The notes under the pieces are model-generated. The model had not been told where the DNA came from. It saw only the letters and a list, made by a program, of their open reading frames with translations, and made no database searches. DNA of 64,000 nucleotides from Drosophila miranda (taxonomy: Eukaryota; Arthropoda; Insecta; Diptera; Drosophilidae). A program made the position numbers and the translations under genes. The stretch lies in the NCBI RefSeq assembly GCF_003369915.1, contig NC_046673.1, positions 3,952,001 to 4,016,000 on the forward strand, written 5' to 3'. Positions 49,969 through 63,216 of this stretch are shown here, in pieces; the stretch's first letter is position 1; every line of letters starts with the position of its first letter.

Positions 49969-51118
49969 ATGGAACGCTTTGATCGCCAGTTCACCGTGCG
50001 AGCACTTCGCAACGAGTTCCTTCGCCAGAGGCTTTTCGGAGCTACGATGATGGAGGATTCTGCCATTTTCCGCGACGCGGTGGGTGCTTTCTGTTCATTC
50101 GTCTGCTTTGTTGTGCTCTTTTTATATTTGTTGTTGTATTGTCGCCGAATTCCAAGAACTGGGCGCATTTTTGCCGAAGATATTTGAGATTATGTGTGTA
50201 TACTGAACTTTCCCATTTTATACCGCCTTTGCAGAACGTGCTGAATATTTTCTGCGGCGATGGAGGAGTCGCCATGCTTGCGATCCAGGCCGGAGCCCGA
50301 CACGTCCTGGCCATAGATACGTTCACTAATGCGAGCGTCGCTCGTCGCGTGATCCGTAAACACGGAATGCTAGATCGCATTTCCGTAATGGGCGTCGATG
50401 TGCGTCACTTGGGCCTGTCCGGGTTCCGGTACGATGTGCTGCTGTGCGCTTGGATTGAGTAAGCACCCCCATCGATAGCCGGCTCCATACATGTACTAAT
50501 CCCTCTTACAGCGACATTGCTATATTTCAGGGCAAGCTGGCCGATTTGATTGTAGCACGAGACCGCTTTATCCGTCCCGGTGGGATTATATATCCATACA
50601 TGATTCGGATCTCAGCGTGTGGCATAGAGGACGGCGAAGCTTGGGAAGCTACCAACAAATGGGCGAATTCAAACATTGGATTCAAGTATTTGCATATGCG
50701 TGAGCTGCTGCGCCCGGTCTTGGATTACTTGAAGCCCCAGCAGATTGTCACTTCATTCAGCAAGATAGCTGATTTTAATCTATACACGATCACACTGGAA
50801 GAGCTCAATCGAGCCGTATTTTTCAGCATGGTGACAATCCAAGAGGCACCCGTGCAGTCCATTTGCACGGCCCTGGAATCGTGGGTGATGCGCCCAGGTG
50901 GACCTGTCGCCCTCAACTTTAACCACTTCACACCCGATTACCGCCACACTATTTTCTATCTGGGTGTCCAGCTGAACGCATGCACAGGCTCCGTCATCGT
51001 TGGCAAACTCACGGAGCTCTTCGATTGGAGCATGAATCGCCAGATGTTGAAATGGGACTACGAGTACAACGGTCGAAATGGAAAATTCGTTGGATCTGGT
51101 AATTACACTGTTCGCTAG
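49969..51118 (+). CDS. protein arginine methyltransferase-like protein, probably catalytically dead
   Basis: Exons 49969-50079, 50235-50458 and 50512-51118 join in frame to 313 residues. The order of motifs is that of the PRMT family: a short N-terminal helix region (LRNEFLRQRLFG), motif I (VLNIFCGDGGVAML, residues about 39-52), post-I (VLAIDTF), the double-E loop region, then PGGIIYPYMIRI and the C-terminal beta-barrel (HTIFYLGVQLN). Key residues have changed. The SAM-binding D/G pattern of motif I is altered (LN, FCGDGG). Both catalytic glutamates of the double-E loop, nine residues apart in active PRMTs, are Ala109 and Gln118. The THW loop is replaced by PDY at 253-255. The reading frame is nonetheless intact, so selection for a non-catalytic role is plausible. 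AATAAA lies at 51412-51417. It resembles the divergent Art paralogues of flies, but I do not assign one. Confidence 0.83.
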
Positions 51119-54100
51119 AGCTCGGAGCGGGAATTATCAACATTTACTATAGATAATATTTTTTCATACTTTTTTTTCAACTGAAGTAATGTTTGATACT
51201 TCATATTTACTCTCATGATTACATTTGAAGTTATCTTGGTATACCCTGAAGGAGCGCAGGTTTTTTTGCTTTTCGTTTGTCCATATTCATGAACATTTGA
51301 TCTGTTCTTATCTGATCTCTATATATTAAGATTCACATAAGATTCTGGGATCCGAATCATAAATGCCTAATTTTTCATTCCAACTTTTCTTTCTGAACAT
51401 TTACAAATTAAAATAAACCATTTAATCCGAGTACATTTTTGTTGGAGTATATTTTCTAATTAAGTGAAAATTGTGTGAACTTTTTTGTGGGAGTCGCCTC
51501 AGATGGCAATTTTGCAAATTAGGCCATCCACATGCCCAGCCACTCATTACCGCTAACGAGCACCGTTTGGTAGGGGTCCATCCACTTGTTGGGTGCCCGG
51601 ACCAGATCCCTGGCCCCTGCCTCCTGGCCCCTGGCCCCTGCCCCCTGGCCCCTATTCCCTTGCAGCTGCCCCAAGTATTCCCGTCCGCACACATTTTGTT
51701 AAACAATAAAAATGCAAAAGGAAATTGAAAGCCTCGAGATGGCTTGGCGGCGGACCCGTGCGGAGTGCCTTGCAGTGGAGTGCCGGGAGATGCAGTGAAG
51801 CAATGGAGCCATAAAGTTTCTGACTTTCGCAAACCGTTTGGCGATGCTGTTGGCAAGTTTGTTGCAAAATGAGCAGCAACAAGGGGGGGAAAATCTTCAC
51901 AGAAAAAGGAGAGTTGTGGGCGGAGGACTCGGATCCGGTCCCGGACCCGGACCCGACTCGTGGCCATTCGTTTCATCACAACCATTTCGCAACGACGTTC
52001 CATTCGCTTCTTTTTAATGGCCGCCCAAGCCAAGTCTGCGCCTATCCGTATATGGGCAGGGGGCTTGGACCTGGACCTGTGCCTGTGCCTGGGTCCTTTT
52101 GTTGCTTAATTGGCGGCCGGCCGAGAGGGCCGGTCTGCACTGGCACAAATTGCCGGGCGAGTTGTGGGTCCATTGGCGAGCGCTTGCTGTACATTTTCGC
52201 GCCATGTTGTGCAGCAGCCCACGTCCGTGTGCCATTTGCATTCCGGCATTGTCCTGGGCCAAGTCGTTTGGGCCAGAGCAAAATGACAGAGAGGAAGATA
52301 TGGAAATGGGTTTGGGTTTGGGTTTGGACGTAGGCGTTGCCGTTGCCGTGAGCGTGGTCGTCTGTTGGAGTCGCCCTACGTGTGTGCCATATAACTTGGC
52401 CGGCGTCATTGTCATCGTCGTTTTCCATTGTGCACCGAGTGCTATACGTAATCACAACAGCAATAACAATGCCGCACAGTGGGCTAAAAGGCCATTCAAC
52501 CGAGTCACATTTACAAGCCATCGAGTTTTATTTATGGGGGTGCTCCATGAATTCTATGCATATACATACGTACATTCATATGTACATGTGTGTGTGTGCA
52601 CATGTGCAAGCTGCTATGTGGCGAGGATGGCGCCAGCAGTGATCGGTGCTGCCGGATCTTCCTTTTTGCACAAGTCTGGCTTCCTTTAAAATCAATGCGA
52701 AAAACAGAGACAGCCTTATGGGAAAAGAATGTAGTGAGAAGGAGGGAGACACATACATACATATATGCTTCAGCTTGGCTTTCCAGTTGATCTGGGAGCG
52801 CAGAAATGATCGATTATCAGATCACCCTTTACCGGCTGATTGTGTGTGTTGGAAAACATAATTTTGTCATAAAGAGTGCTTAAGAACCGAAAATTTTGAA
52901 CAAGTTGTTGTAAAATTATGGACAAAGCATATATTAAACTAAATCAATGAACATAGAGACCTCTTATTGCCAGCGATCAGTCCAATAGGAGGGTTACGTA
53001 GGATACGAATAGGGTCCTAGCGGTGCCAAATAGTTGCGCTATTTTTTTAGCACAGCTGCGTTTATTGGGAATATTTTATCATTTTGCGCTTTCTGCCCCT
53101 GCTTGCGTATTAGAAAGCGTTAACTGTAATTAAACATAGATAAGAGATTTTCGTGGAACCCCTTCGGCCGTACAGATCTGGGAACTAATAGATCTAGGGG
53201 ACGAAAGACAGAAAACTTAAAGAAATTCGGACCTTTTCATTTTGAACTCAAAAATATAATTGAAAATAACAGCCTCGAAGGTGATCCGTTTACAATTCAT
53301 GTTTCAGGACGTAAATGATGGTATTCCCGAGAGAGATCTAGTTTTGCTTTTGATTTCGGGGATCAGCTTTTTTCTGTTTCCAGCCTCCAAAAATACACAT
53401 GTATTTGCTAAGGTAGATACTCTTCAGATAATTGATGCCTACATTTATGGTACCATATCAGATGACTTTAATATAAAGGTCTCAATTGCTGTTTAGTGGG
53501 TTTTTAGCAAGCGACTCATCCAGTCAGGAATACCAGGATGGGTGCCACTGTTCAGCGGAATCGAGAATGGAAATGACGGCAACAAAACAATGTGGCAAAT
53601 GTGCAATGATGTTGTTGGTGGCGATGGCGATGCTACCATGGCAGTGGCCGTGTGGTCTCGTCAGGCAATGTGGCAGGGATGGCAGGACTTCAGGTCCCTG
53701 GTCGTGTACCGAGTCCGGGCGGCCATTGCAGTTATGTCACATGGCTGACTTAATTCATTCATTTAGACGACGCTGACAATTGTAGGTGTCCGGGTCCGGG
53801 TACAAGTCCGCGCCCTTTGTCATTTTGTTTTTGTCAACGAGGATGACGATGCGACGACGTCGCAGTGCAGCAATGGCACGGCAGCAGTGTGCTGAGCCAG
53901 TGGAGGGCCATTATGGCACCGACATTGTCAATGACTGGCGAATTATTATTGCCTGACAGGGGCAGTTGGACGCCAACGAAGGACTCGCCTGGCCTCGCGT
54001 CACATCACCTCACCTCCCCACACCTCCCATGCCACGTCAATCTGTCCCCACATCACTGGGGATCCCGTGTGTGTCCGTGGTTGAGCTGGGCATGTGCGCT

Positions 54101-56755
54101 CCGCTCCATCTTGTTGTGACAGTTGGCACGGCACCATTTCTGTGTAACGTGGCAGCTGAAGTTGTCGCATGAGGAGGTGGCATGAAGAAGCCAATCATTT
54201 GCCAGCTAGTCAATCGGGCGCTAGCAGCTCCTGGGCTTATTCCATTATAATGCATCGTAATGCTAGTTGAGGCACTGAGTGGACTGCAATTGGAATTGGG
54301 ATATGAACTGTGTATACCAATATCCTATACATATGTCCTATATACTCGTTAGTTACTTGTTCAGTTTTCCAAACAATTCAAGTAAATAGAAAAAGCTGAC
54401 TTTAATGCTTGCGATATTGATAACTTCTATACGGATAGAGTATATCGGTCAGACCGAGTCAGAACCAGGAAATGTGATGTAGAAAAATATGCTCTTAAAG
54501 TCTAGTACTCAGACACGATACATTTCGAATTAAGGCAGAATTTTTAATATATTATTGTGATTCATTTATTTGGCGATAAAACTCTTAGCCCCATATCTTT
54601 TCCGCAATTATGGATTTATCCGTTCATCGTCCTCCTCCAGCGGTACATTCCTGCTTGCCTTCATTGTTGCTTCCAAAAAGAGTTTGAATTTTTAACAGCA
54701 CTAATTTGAAACCAAACGCAAAGCAGTGTAACCGTAGTGCATATCCGCCTGGTCACACTCCGCAACCAGCAATATATGACAGTATCGCATAGAAAATTGA
54801 CTCTTTTGTGGCTGCTGGGCCTAGAGCCGAGTGAACCACCATTTTGCATTTCATGATGGTATTTAAAAATGTCTAAAATATTGGCCTATAAACATTGCTT
54901 ATATTATTAAATATATATAATTAGAACTGGCAGATATCGATACCCCTGTGCATAATCGATATACTGTACATCGATATTAACATACTTGAAAGCGAAAGGC
55001 GGGCGTGCATTTGAATCAAACGCCTCGACATTGAGGATTTACCATTTTAATGAAGACGATACAGAATGTACAGCCCCGTGATTGATATTTGATTTCTGTT
55101 GAATGCACACGCCCATTAATATAATTAAATGAATAAAATAAAAACTTCCATTTCGATTATTAGAGTGACCGCAATCTCTATCAGTTGAGCGCCAAAATAC
55201 AAAATAACATTCAAAGCTTTAAAAACCCTGTTTATCACGCACAATAATGTAGTTAAATGTAAACTCTTCCAGAAAAAATTAAATTTTAAGACATTTATTT
55301 AGAGCCTAGCATAATCAGTATAATTGGTATTAGTAATGACTAAATATTATCATTTATTATTGACTTCTCTAGGCGATCAGTCAATTGCGAAATTGGAACT
55401 ACCGAATTTCTTATACATATGTATTTAGTCTTTAATCTCCATCAGAGTAAAAGTCAAACTATAGAAAGTGAAGCTTGCACTGGACCTCCTCCACAGGCTG
55501 TGGAGCACCTGTGCTTCCCAATGTTACCAATGTCAGTCCTCGACCCAGCAAAATTTCTGTCAGATCATGTATGTACATATATATGTATATGTATATATTT
55601 TCATTTTAAGATTTAGCAATTAAATTGGGATTAGTTTTCCATTTCAGATACGTTTTAGAGTGTGCAAAGAAATGAAAATAAAAAAATAAAATTAAAAAAA
55701 AAAATTACTAAATTATTGGCTCAAACAAATAGCAAAAGACTAATACAATATAGGGGAATACACTAAATGTATGGATAGATGGATATATGTATGTATATAT
55801 GGTGGATATGATGACGATGCCTTTGCCAGAGAAATTGGAGTTGTATATTTTTATTTTTATTTTTTTTATTCGTTTCTTCTTTTATTACAGATTAATTTTT
55901 GATGGATTGCTTAGTGACTACAAATTTTGTTTTGCATAATAAAATTGCTTGCTTGAGAGTGTTTGTGTGGGTGTGGTTTGGTTGTGTATATAGGGTATAC
56001 ATAGGTATAGGTATAGGTATGGGTGTAGGTGTAAGTGTAGGGGGGCTACTGCTCATATCAATATGTATATATAAATATATAAATAAATTTATAGGAATAT
56101 GTGTTGATTTATTTTTTAACTTCCTTTCTCTCCCGCTTTCTGTCTTGATTTTCTTTTCTCTTATCTTCGGGGCTTCGTTCCCTTTATCTCATTTTCTCCC
56201 ATTTCGATTTTAATTTAAGCTTGACGAATCAAATATAAATATATATATGTGTGTATATATACATATATATATGTAGGTGTATATATGATGTGCTTGCGTA
56301 GCCTTTATGTAATTGTCTTTTGACCTTTTGTGAGTTTCAAGTTTCGTTTGCTTAGTGGCTGATATTTCTGATAGAACGGAAGGACTCGCGACCAAAGTTT
56401 TGTTTTCTTCTTTGTATTTTTTTGTTTACGCTAAAAATTTGTTATTGCTGTTTTTCTTGCTTGTGTATAAAACGTAAAAAAAGCTAAATAGATTGTTTAA
56501 AAAAAATCCCTCTCTATATATATACGTAGATCTTTAAATTTATATATATATGTATATATAAGTGTTCTTCCTTCTCCTCCACCCTCGTTCTCATGTTTTC
56601 CTCCTCCTTTAGCAATCTTTATTGGGATCCATTTCTTGTGCGAATTGTCAGCTTCAGTTTGGACTCTCGTTCGGCACATGGGATTGGAAATGTGATACTG
56701 ATGATGCGCGCCCCGAATGGAGCACGCCCTGTCGCCCTCTCTACCTCTCGATCGC
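51119..56755. other. non-coding block, including the likely singed 3' UTR
   Basis: Low-complexity and AT-rich DNA without credible exons. The long frames at 51.4-52.7 kb are Pro/Gly or Val/Thr artefacts of simple repeats (GGCCCCTG units near 51.62 kb, GGTTTG near 52.31 kb). The right-hand end, 55.6-56.75 kb, is AT-rich with TATATA runs and probably contains the minus-strand 3' UTR of singed, whose exact end I cannot place. Confidence 0.5.
54934..54978. promoter_or_regulatory. cluster of three ATCGATA motifs
   Basis: ATATCGATA, AATCGATATA and CATCGATATT lie within 45 bases, in both orientations. Such CGATA clusters are typical of BEAF-32/DREF-bound boundary or promoter elements. The cluster lies between the PRMT-like gene and the 3' side of singed. 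Confidence 0.4.
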
Positions 56756-59700
56756 TTAAAACTCCCACTGGGTGGCCGAGTCGGTGCCGTCGTCGAGCAA
56801 CTTGAACGCGCCGTTCTTGGTGGCGCCCAAATACTTGCCCTGCTGCGACCTAGAGAGAAAATAGAGAGAACTGCCATTAGAAATCACCAGCAGGATGACG
56901 AGGTGAGGAGACTGCAGCAAACCTTATACAGATCCTGGTCGGCTCGCGCAACTCCAAGAAGAAGCCATCGCTTGGCGCCTCAGCATCCACAGAGATGCTC
57001 TCGCCCTCGATGCGCCAGTATTTGCCGCTGTGCGCCTTCAGGTGGACGAGCCCCTTCTGGGCCCGCTCCACCAGGATGGTCTCGTAGGTGGCCTTATTGC
57101 ACTCGAGCTTTAGGTTGCCGGGCGTGCGATAGCCGACGAATCCCTGCTCGCACTTCAGCACCAGGATGGGCCTGCAAAACAAGCACAGATCAGATCACCA
57201 TTGATGGAAATTATTCATCCATCTATCCATCCATCTGTGAGGAGGGATCCAATGGCAAATGCTCACCGATTGATCAAGTAAAAGTAGAACTTGGCTATCT
57301 CCTCAATGGACTCGGAGGTGGCGAACAGATGGCCCGAACGCTTGGTGGCCAAAAACTTGCCGTTATTGGCCCGGAACGAGAGCGAGCCATCGCCGTGCCA
57401 AATCAGCTCGAACAGGGCATCGGCGCAGCGTCGATTCCCGGTGGCCTGGATGCCGCCGCCGGCGGAGAGGCACCAGTACCGATCCTGTGTCGTGCGCAGG
57501 GCCCAGCGATGCGCCGACCAATCGTACTCCAGCTGGAATGTCTCGTTCTCGCCCACCTCATCCTGGTTGGCCGTCACATCGACGCCCTGCTTAACGCTCA
57601 CGTAGCGCAAATTGAGGCCCGCAATGAACGAGGCCTGGGGCAGCGAGTCCTCCAGCGAGAAGAGCTCGTCGCGCGTCACCGTCGAGGAGCGAGACTTCAG
57701 CACAGCCTTAGAGCCGATGGGCGACAAGTACTGGCCCTGGCGGTCGCGCAGAGCCAAATGTCCGCCGTGATATTCGGCACTGAACAGGCAGTCATCGTTG
57801 CACACCACCTGCAGCTTTCCATTGGCATTCAGATATCTGCGGTAGGAGATTGAGAAGATGGAAGATTTGATTGATTATTGATTACCAGCTCAGGACGGGA
57901 TTCCATTGCTATGACAGTGCCACTCACTTATTGTTGCACGTGTGGAGGGCATAGCGCCCGCCCTCATCGGCCCGGAACTCCAGAGTAAAGAGCGTATCCT
58001 CGCCCCAGGGTATATTGGCATCCACATGGATCTCGTCCTGCGACTCGGACAGGTGCGCGAACCGCTTGCGTCCGATCGATCGCAGATTGACCTGCGGCCG
58101 TGCAGCCAAATGCACCGTCCAGAACTCACTGGCCCCGGGCGTCTTGGCCGTGCAGACGAGTTTGTCGGGCGTGCCGCCCAGAAAGTAGCCGCGCGACTCG
58201 TTCTTCAGCGCCCAACGGCCGCTGCCGTCCTCGCTGATGCTGATCTGGAAACGGCTACCCGCGTCTCGCTCCTCGCTCTCGCACAGAACGTTGCCAAACT
58301 GATCGACCGATAGGTACTTGTTCAGATGAGATCGTAAGTAGATAATACCTGCCGATGGAATACCAACACAAAGGAGCATCGATTATTATAATAAATAAAC
58401 AATTAACAGTAACATGTGTACGAGTATATAGAATATATTGGAAAGCACAGATAAGAGTTTTAAAGACATCAAACTCTTTTTTCCAATATCTTTAATCGGA
58501 GAGGGTGTCTGTCTGTCTATCGTTAGTTTTTTCATTTAACTTTCACAATCTTTCAGCATCTACTCGTATTCTAGCTGGAATCAGGTGCAGGTGCAGGTGC
58601 ATTGGGGCTTCCACCATGAAGGTCGTATAATCTGCAGAGGATGGGGCAATTCTGGGGGGCCATTTTGGCCATATCGATGGCATATCGATTTGTCTCGCTT
58701 TCCAAGCGTACATTCATTTTGAATGTTATTATCTATTGAGCCATTTACCCGATCCCCAATCCCCAAACACGGCAAGGAACGATTTTCAATTTGGATGATA
58801 GCTATTTTAATGGATGGCAGCTCGAATGAATGCCAGCTGACTTATGGCTCCAACATTATAGAAAATCTGTATTAATTGCCACGACCAGTGGCAACGACCA
58901 CTTCGGCAGCAGCAGCAGCATCATCAGCTTCAGCAAACGAAAAAAAACCAGTTGCAATCCCGGCTTTAATTGTAATTGCTGTCCACAATCGCAGTCGCAG
59001 GCTAAGGCCAAAGCCAAAGCCAGAGCCAAATGCAATTCCAAATCCAATTTCCAGAGCTCTCTTCTGCCTGCAACTTGATAAATGATGCCAAATTCGTGAG
59101 GCGCTTTGTTTTCTTCTGCAGCACGTCAGATTAGTGCAGCAACTGGAATTATTTCTCCATGTCCAATGTCCAATCTCCAGTGTCCAATGTCCAATGTCGA
59201 ATGTCCATGAGTGTGCGGTGTGGTGCGGCCCCCAAAATGATTTATGTTTTATGCACTCGGAATAATAATATTTATACACGGAGCCGAATTCGAAATACCC
59301 TCTGCAGAGCTGGAGAGTTCGTGCTTGTGGCATTCTAGCTGCAACCTTTATCCGGTGCCAGGCAGGCAGCAGGGAGCATATCCCGGTAGTAGCCAATCCC
59401 ATGAGCTGAATCTGCAGGCTATAAAAATACCACAAAAAGAGACGCCACTAACTGTGGCAAGATGCCAGTCATTACGGCGAGCAACTGATTTCTAGTTTGG
59501 AAGCTAATGAGGGGAGCAGCAGCTACTAGCTGTGGCAGGAGGCAAATTGTAGCCACTTTGCTACTGCCAACCAAAAGCAAAAGCACAAGCAATGCGGACA
59601 AAATGGTGAAAGAACAATCACTCCTGCAGCGGTCCGAATTAGATGACATATCTCGTCCGGGAGATAAGCGACGCGTGCTATGAGCCGATTGTCATCGATA

Positions 59701-60028
59701 AGGCTATAATCGATAAGGCAATTATCGATAAGGATCGATAAGGATCGCATGCGATCGGCCAGTTGTTGTCGATCGGCTGTTACTCACTTTCACCGGTGTT
59801 GGAGGGTTCGAGGGTCCACAGCTGCTTCTTCTTCAGACTGGCTCCGTTCGCGTTCAACTTGAAGCCAAAGGTCTCCGCAGTCATGTACTTGTGCTGGCCA
59901 TTGATCAGCCCGATTGTCCACCAGCCCTTCTGTTGGTTCTGTGAAATGATGTCCCCGTTGCTCTGGCCCAGCTCGCAGACCTGCCCCTGGACCAGGCCCT
60001 GGCCGTTCATGGTGCTTATGGGAGCCAT
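56756..60028 (-). CDS. sn: fascin (Singed), actin-bundling protein
   Basis: Five coding exons: 59788-60028, 57928-58348, 57267-57836, 56923-57171 and 56756-56849, all with GT/AG borders and matching phases, giving 524 residues from MAPIST or 518 from the second ATG at 60010 (MNGQG). Fascin folds into four beta-trefoils that cross-link actin filaments in bristles, nurse cells and filopodia. Recognisable text includes [56 protein letters not shown] and the end SATQWEF. The conserved regulatory serine just before LKKKQ is present (residue 58 counted from MNGQG). Fly Singed has about 512 residues with that serine at 52, so there is a six-residue insert near the N terminus (around LVQGQV). The first coding exon continues upstream as leader to an acceptor at 60076-60079. 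The first, untranslated exon is not identified. Confidence 0.97.
58349..59787 (-). other. first coding intron of singed
   Basis: A 1.4-kb intron between the first and second coding exons, much longer than the other three (73-95 bases). It contains TGTCCAATG tandem repeats (59160-59208) and an ATCGATAAGG cluster beside the donor. Its size and motif content suggest enhancer sequence, by inference. Confidence 0.85.
59693..59745. promoter_or_regulatory. array of four ATCGATAAGG-type motifs in singed intron
   Basis: Four closely spaced copies of ATCGATAAG(G) in about 50 bases, one embedded in a perfect TATCGATA, followed by the palindrome GATCGCATGCGATC. They lie 40-95 bases inside the intron from the donor of the first coding exon. 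The motif combines a DREF/BEAF CGATA core with a GATA-type site. Confidence 0.45.
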
Positions 60029-60200
60029 GTTTAGGCCGTCGTCCTCTCTTCTTCGGACGAGCTGATTCTTGGTGCCTGCAACGAGAGCGGGAGAAAGGGG
60101 AAAACATTGATTATGATATGCTTAATTGTGTAAAACTATCCTCCCCCTTCCTTTCCACTTGATTGATGATCATTTTGCCACAAAGGGGAGGAGTGGGCTG

Positions 60201-60204
<4 letters not shown>

Positions 60205-60260
<56 letters not shown>
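60205..60260. repeat. (GA)n microsatellite
   Basis: Pure GA run of 56 bases, 130 bases upstream of the first coding exon's acceptor on the singed strand. GA runs can bind GAGA factor, so a regulatory role is possible. Confidence 0.95.
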
Positions 60261-60265
<5 letters not shown>

Positions 60266-63189
60266 AGAGACGGGCTTGGCTCCACCGTAAGTAGTGTGCG
60301 TGCAAGATTTATGTGTTGTCTCGACTGGCTGTCAGGGGCTCTGTCTGCCATTTCCATGTGTGCCCCATGCATGCCAAATGGGAGGAGGCGACGACGACTC
60401 CAACGACTCCCTGCCTTCCTGTCTGCCTATCTGCCTGCATGCAAGCGGCCTGCCTGCGCCTGCCATTCATTTCAATGTCGATCCATGCTCCAGTCCAACA
60501 GGAAATGCAGATAACATTTGCATTACATGGCGACACATGTCGCTGATCCGCTTCAGCACCTCCGTCTCCTTCTTTTCGTTCTGTTGCTTCAACTTCTGCT
60601 TTTCGAGCTTCATTAAATTCAAATTTAAATTCAATTTCAATCAGCTGTCTATCGATAACTGCATGTGTGTATCGGACATTAATAATCGGCAAGAGAGAGA
60701 CACACCTGTACATAGGAGATGACACTGGATCGTAAATGTCAAGTGCCTGAGTGTAGGACGAAAGGAGATGGCACCAGATGATCGGGTAGTGTCGAGTCTC
60801 ACAGGAGTGAGGCATCAGATAATCATCGAGAGGAGTGTGTGTTTGTGTGTGTGTGGCTAAAGGAGATGGCACGAGATGATTGCAGAGGTGCAGCAGCAAC
60901 AACTCATTAGCGTGACGCGGCAGCGGCAGCAATGGCAGCAGCACGCGTGCCTGCTAATCAGAGCTTATGAATCGCCACAGCGGATGAGTCAGCAGCCACA
61001 GCAGCGATAAAGCCACAAAAAGTAACGCTAAACATAAATTAAGAACAGAACAAACTAACAACAGCAGAAAATACTACTACCATAAAAGATGGCGGCCCAG
61101 GCAGGCGTAGGCAATAAATAAAATAAAAGGAGAGGAAAGAAAGGGAAGAGAAAAGGCATAACGAGGTGTGTTTTGTGTGTGTGTTTGTTTATGTGGGCGG
61201 ACGGACTTGTTGGATTTTGCATTCTAATTTCTCAAAAAGGGAGAGATAAAAAGCGTGACTGGCAACGACGACAGCGACAGTGACTCCACCACTGCCGTTT
61301 CCATTTCTAGGCGTTGGCTCCTGGAAAAAAAAAATAAAAAAAAACAAGAAAAAATGGGACGGAATGGACATCCCACGGGGCGTTGGCCCCCACACGGCAA
61401 ATCACAGATGCCAGATTAACATCAAAAACGAAAATGTGCGCGAAAACGAAAATGAAAACGAAACAAAATGATTGTCGCATTACGAGTGTCTTTTGCTCGA
61501 TGTCTCTGGTTCCCCCCGCTGTTCGCTGCTGCGTCAGCTTTAACCCATCGATGAGCAGGTGCATGGGTCAGTACCCTCCCCCAACCCCTTGCCACCCCTT
61601 TCCGACAACGTTTCATAATTCGTTTTCGTGTTAAATGCGATTTCAAACATATTCGCTGGAAAATTAATTGTTGGACACTTAAGAAACGATTTCCACACAA
61701 ATCACAATTAATTATGCATGCAACCCCCCCTGGGAGGGGAGCTGTCAGCTGTCAACAGAATCAGTTAGACCCGAGACTCCAGACGTCCTCAAGCAATTAG
61801 GAGAGACACTCAAATAGAGAGACAGCGAGAGAGAATGAACGAAAGAAGGAAAGGCAAAACAAACAGTTAGCCCAGGCACCGTTGCACCAGCAGCAGAGGC
61901 AGCAGAAGCATCAGCGCCAATTACTGCAAATGGTCTGGCAGGCAGGTCTCTTAGCTCAAGCGGAACAAATGCAAGCAGTCCGTTCCCCATCTACTGTCCA
62001 CTGCTTGGTCAAGAAGCTGTTACTCTGCCGCTGCCGCTGCTGCTGCGTCTTCATATTCTTCCTCTGCTGCGCTGCTCTGCTCGCAAATCAATTAAATTAC
62101 ACTATCAATATCAGAGTCGCACACACACACACATAAGTATGATCATATATGTGTGTATGTCGTATGTATGTTTATCTCTATCTCTCCCTCTCTCTCTCTC
62201 TCCGCCTTTTTTGTGGTGGCATTATTAAAACGCAATCTAATTAAATGAAATTGCACACGCACACACCACTACAGCTGCGAGACTTCGACTACGAGTACAT
62301 GTGCGTGAGATTGAGATTGTGCTTGTGTGTGTATGGTGTGTGTGTGTGGTGTGTGCTTTTAGCAAATTACGAAAATGTAAAATATGATGGAAGCGCTTTA
62401 TCGCATCCAGCGCACCTTTCACCAAATGCGCCGTTGCCTCCACATACCCTCCTCCCCTCTTTCTCCACTCTCCACTCAACACCACTCCACTGGCGGCCGG
62501 CACACAACCTGATTTTATTTTGCGTGTGTTTCGCTCTCATGCGTGCGCCACTGCCACTGACGCGGCGGCTGGCTTCTAGTGGCTTGTTAATGATAACGGT
62601 ACCCACTGATAAACGCAGTCGCACTCGGAACAATGCGACCACAGATCTCCAAGCTGTAAGCCTCCAGCTGCAGCTGCTGCAGCACAACTTCTTGAGCTTT
62701 CGATTCGATTTATGTATTCTGCTGCTCCCACAGCTGAAAGTAGTACGAGTGTACACTATTCGAACCTCTTGAGCACAATACATGTGTAGAAACACTTGGC
62801 GGCAACACATGTACGTATGCATGTGTATTTAATAGAACACTCGTAGAGTGGGTGCCGCCAAACTGGTGGATTAAAGGAGAGCTTTTTAAGCTCCTTTCCT
62901 CCCTGAAAATGTTATTGGAAGAATGGAAGACTGAAAGTTGGGCTTCTTTTTTTTGGCCATTTCTCTTTATGCGACGCTGATGTTGCAGCGTTTGTACAAA
63001 GATATTCTTTTTCTGATATTTCATCAGCAACCAATGTGGAGGATTCAGGCACAAATATGTTGCAACATACGGTATATTTTACTGTAATGCAGCAAATGGA
63101 GCAGCACACACACACAAGCCACAGCGTTCTAAAAATACACACACACTAGTGCACAATGGTCTAACAAGACATTAGTAGGCCTCCTGCCG

Positions 63190-63216
63190 ATCTCTCTCTC
63201 TCTCTCTCTCTCTCTC
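63190..63216. repeat. (TC)n microsatellite
   Basis: Pure TC run of about 27 bases followed by GCTCTACCTCTGCCTCTGG. Confidence 0.9.

Noticed and set aside
51869..52689. Several overlapping frames of 130-200 codons on both strands
   Set aside because: All derive from GC-rich simple repeats (GGACCC, GGTTTG, GGCCCCTG), disagree between frames, and have no domain signal.
56717..57853. 378-codon plus-strand frame opposite singed
   Set aside because: It is the antisense shadow of GC-rich singed exons and crosses its introns. There is no independent evidence of coding.
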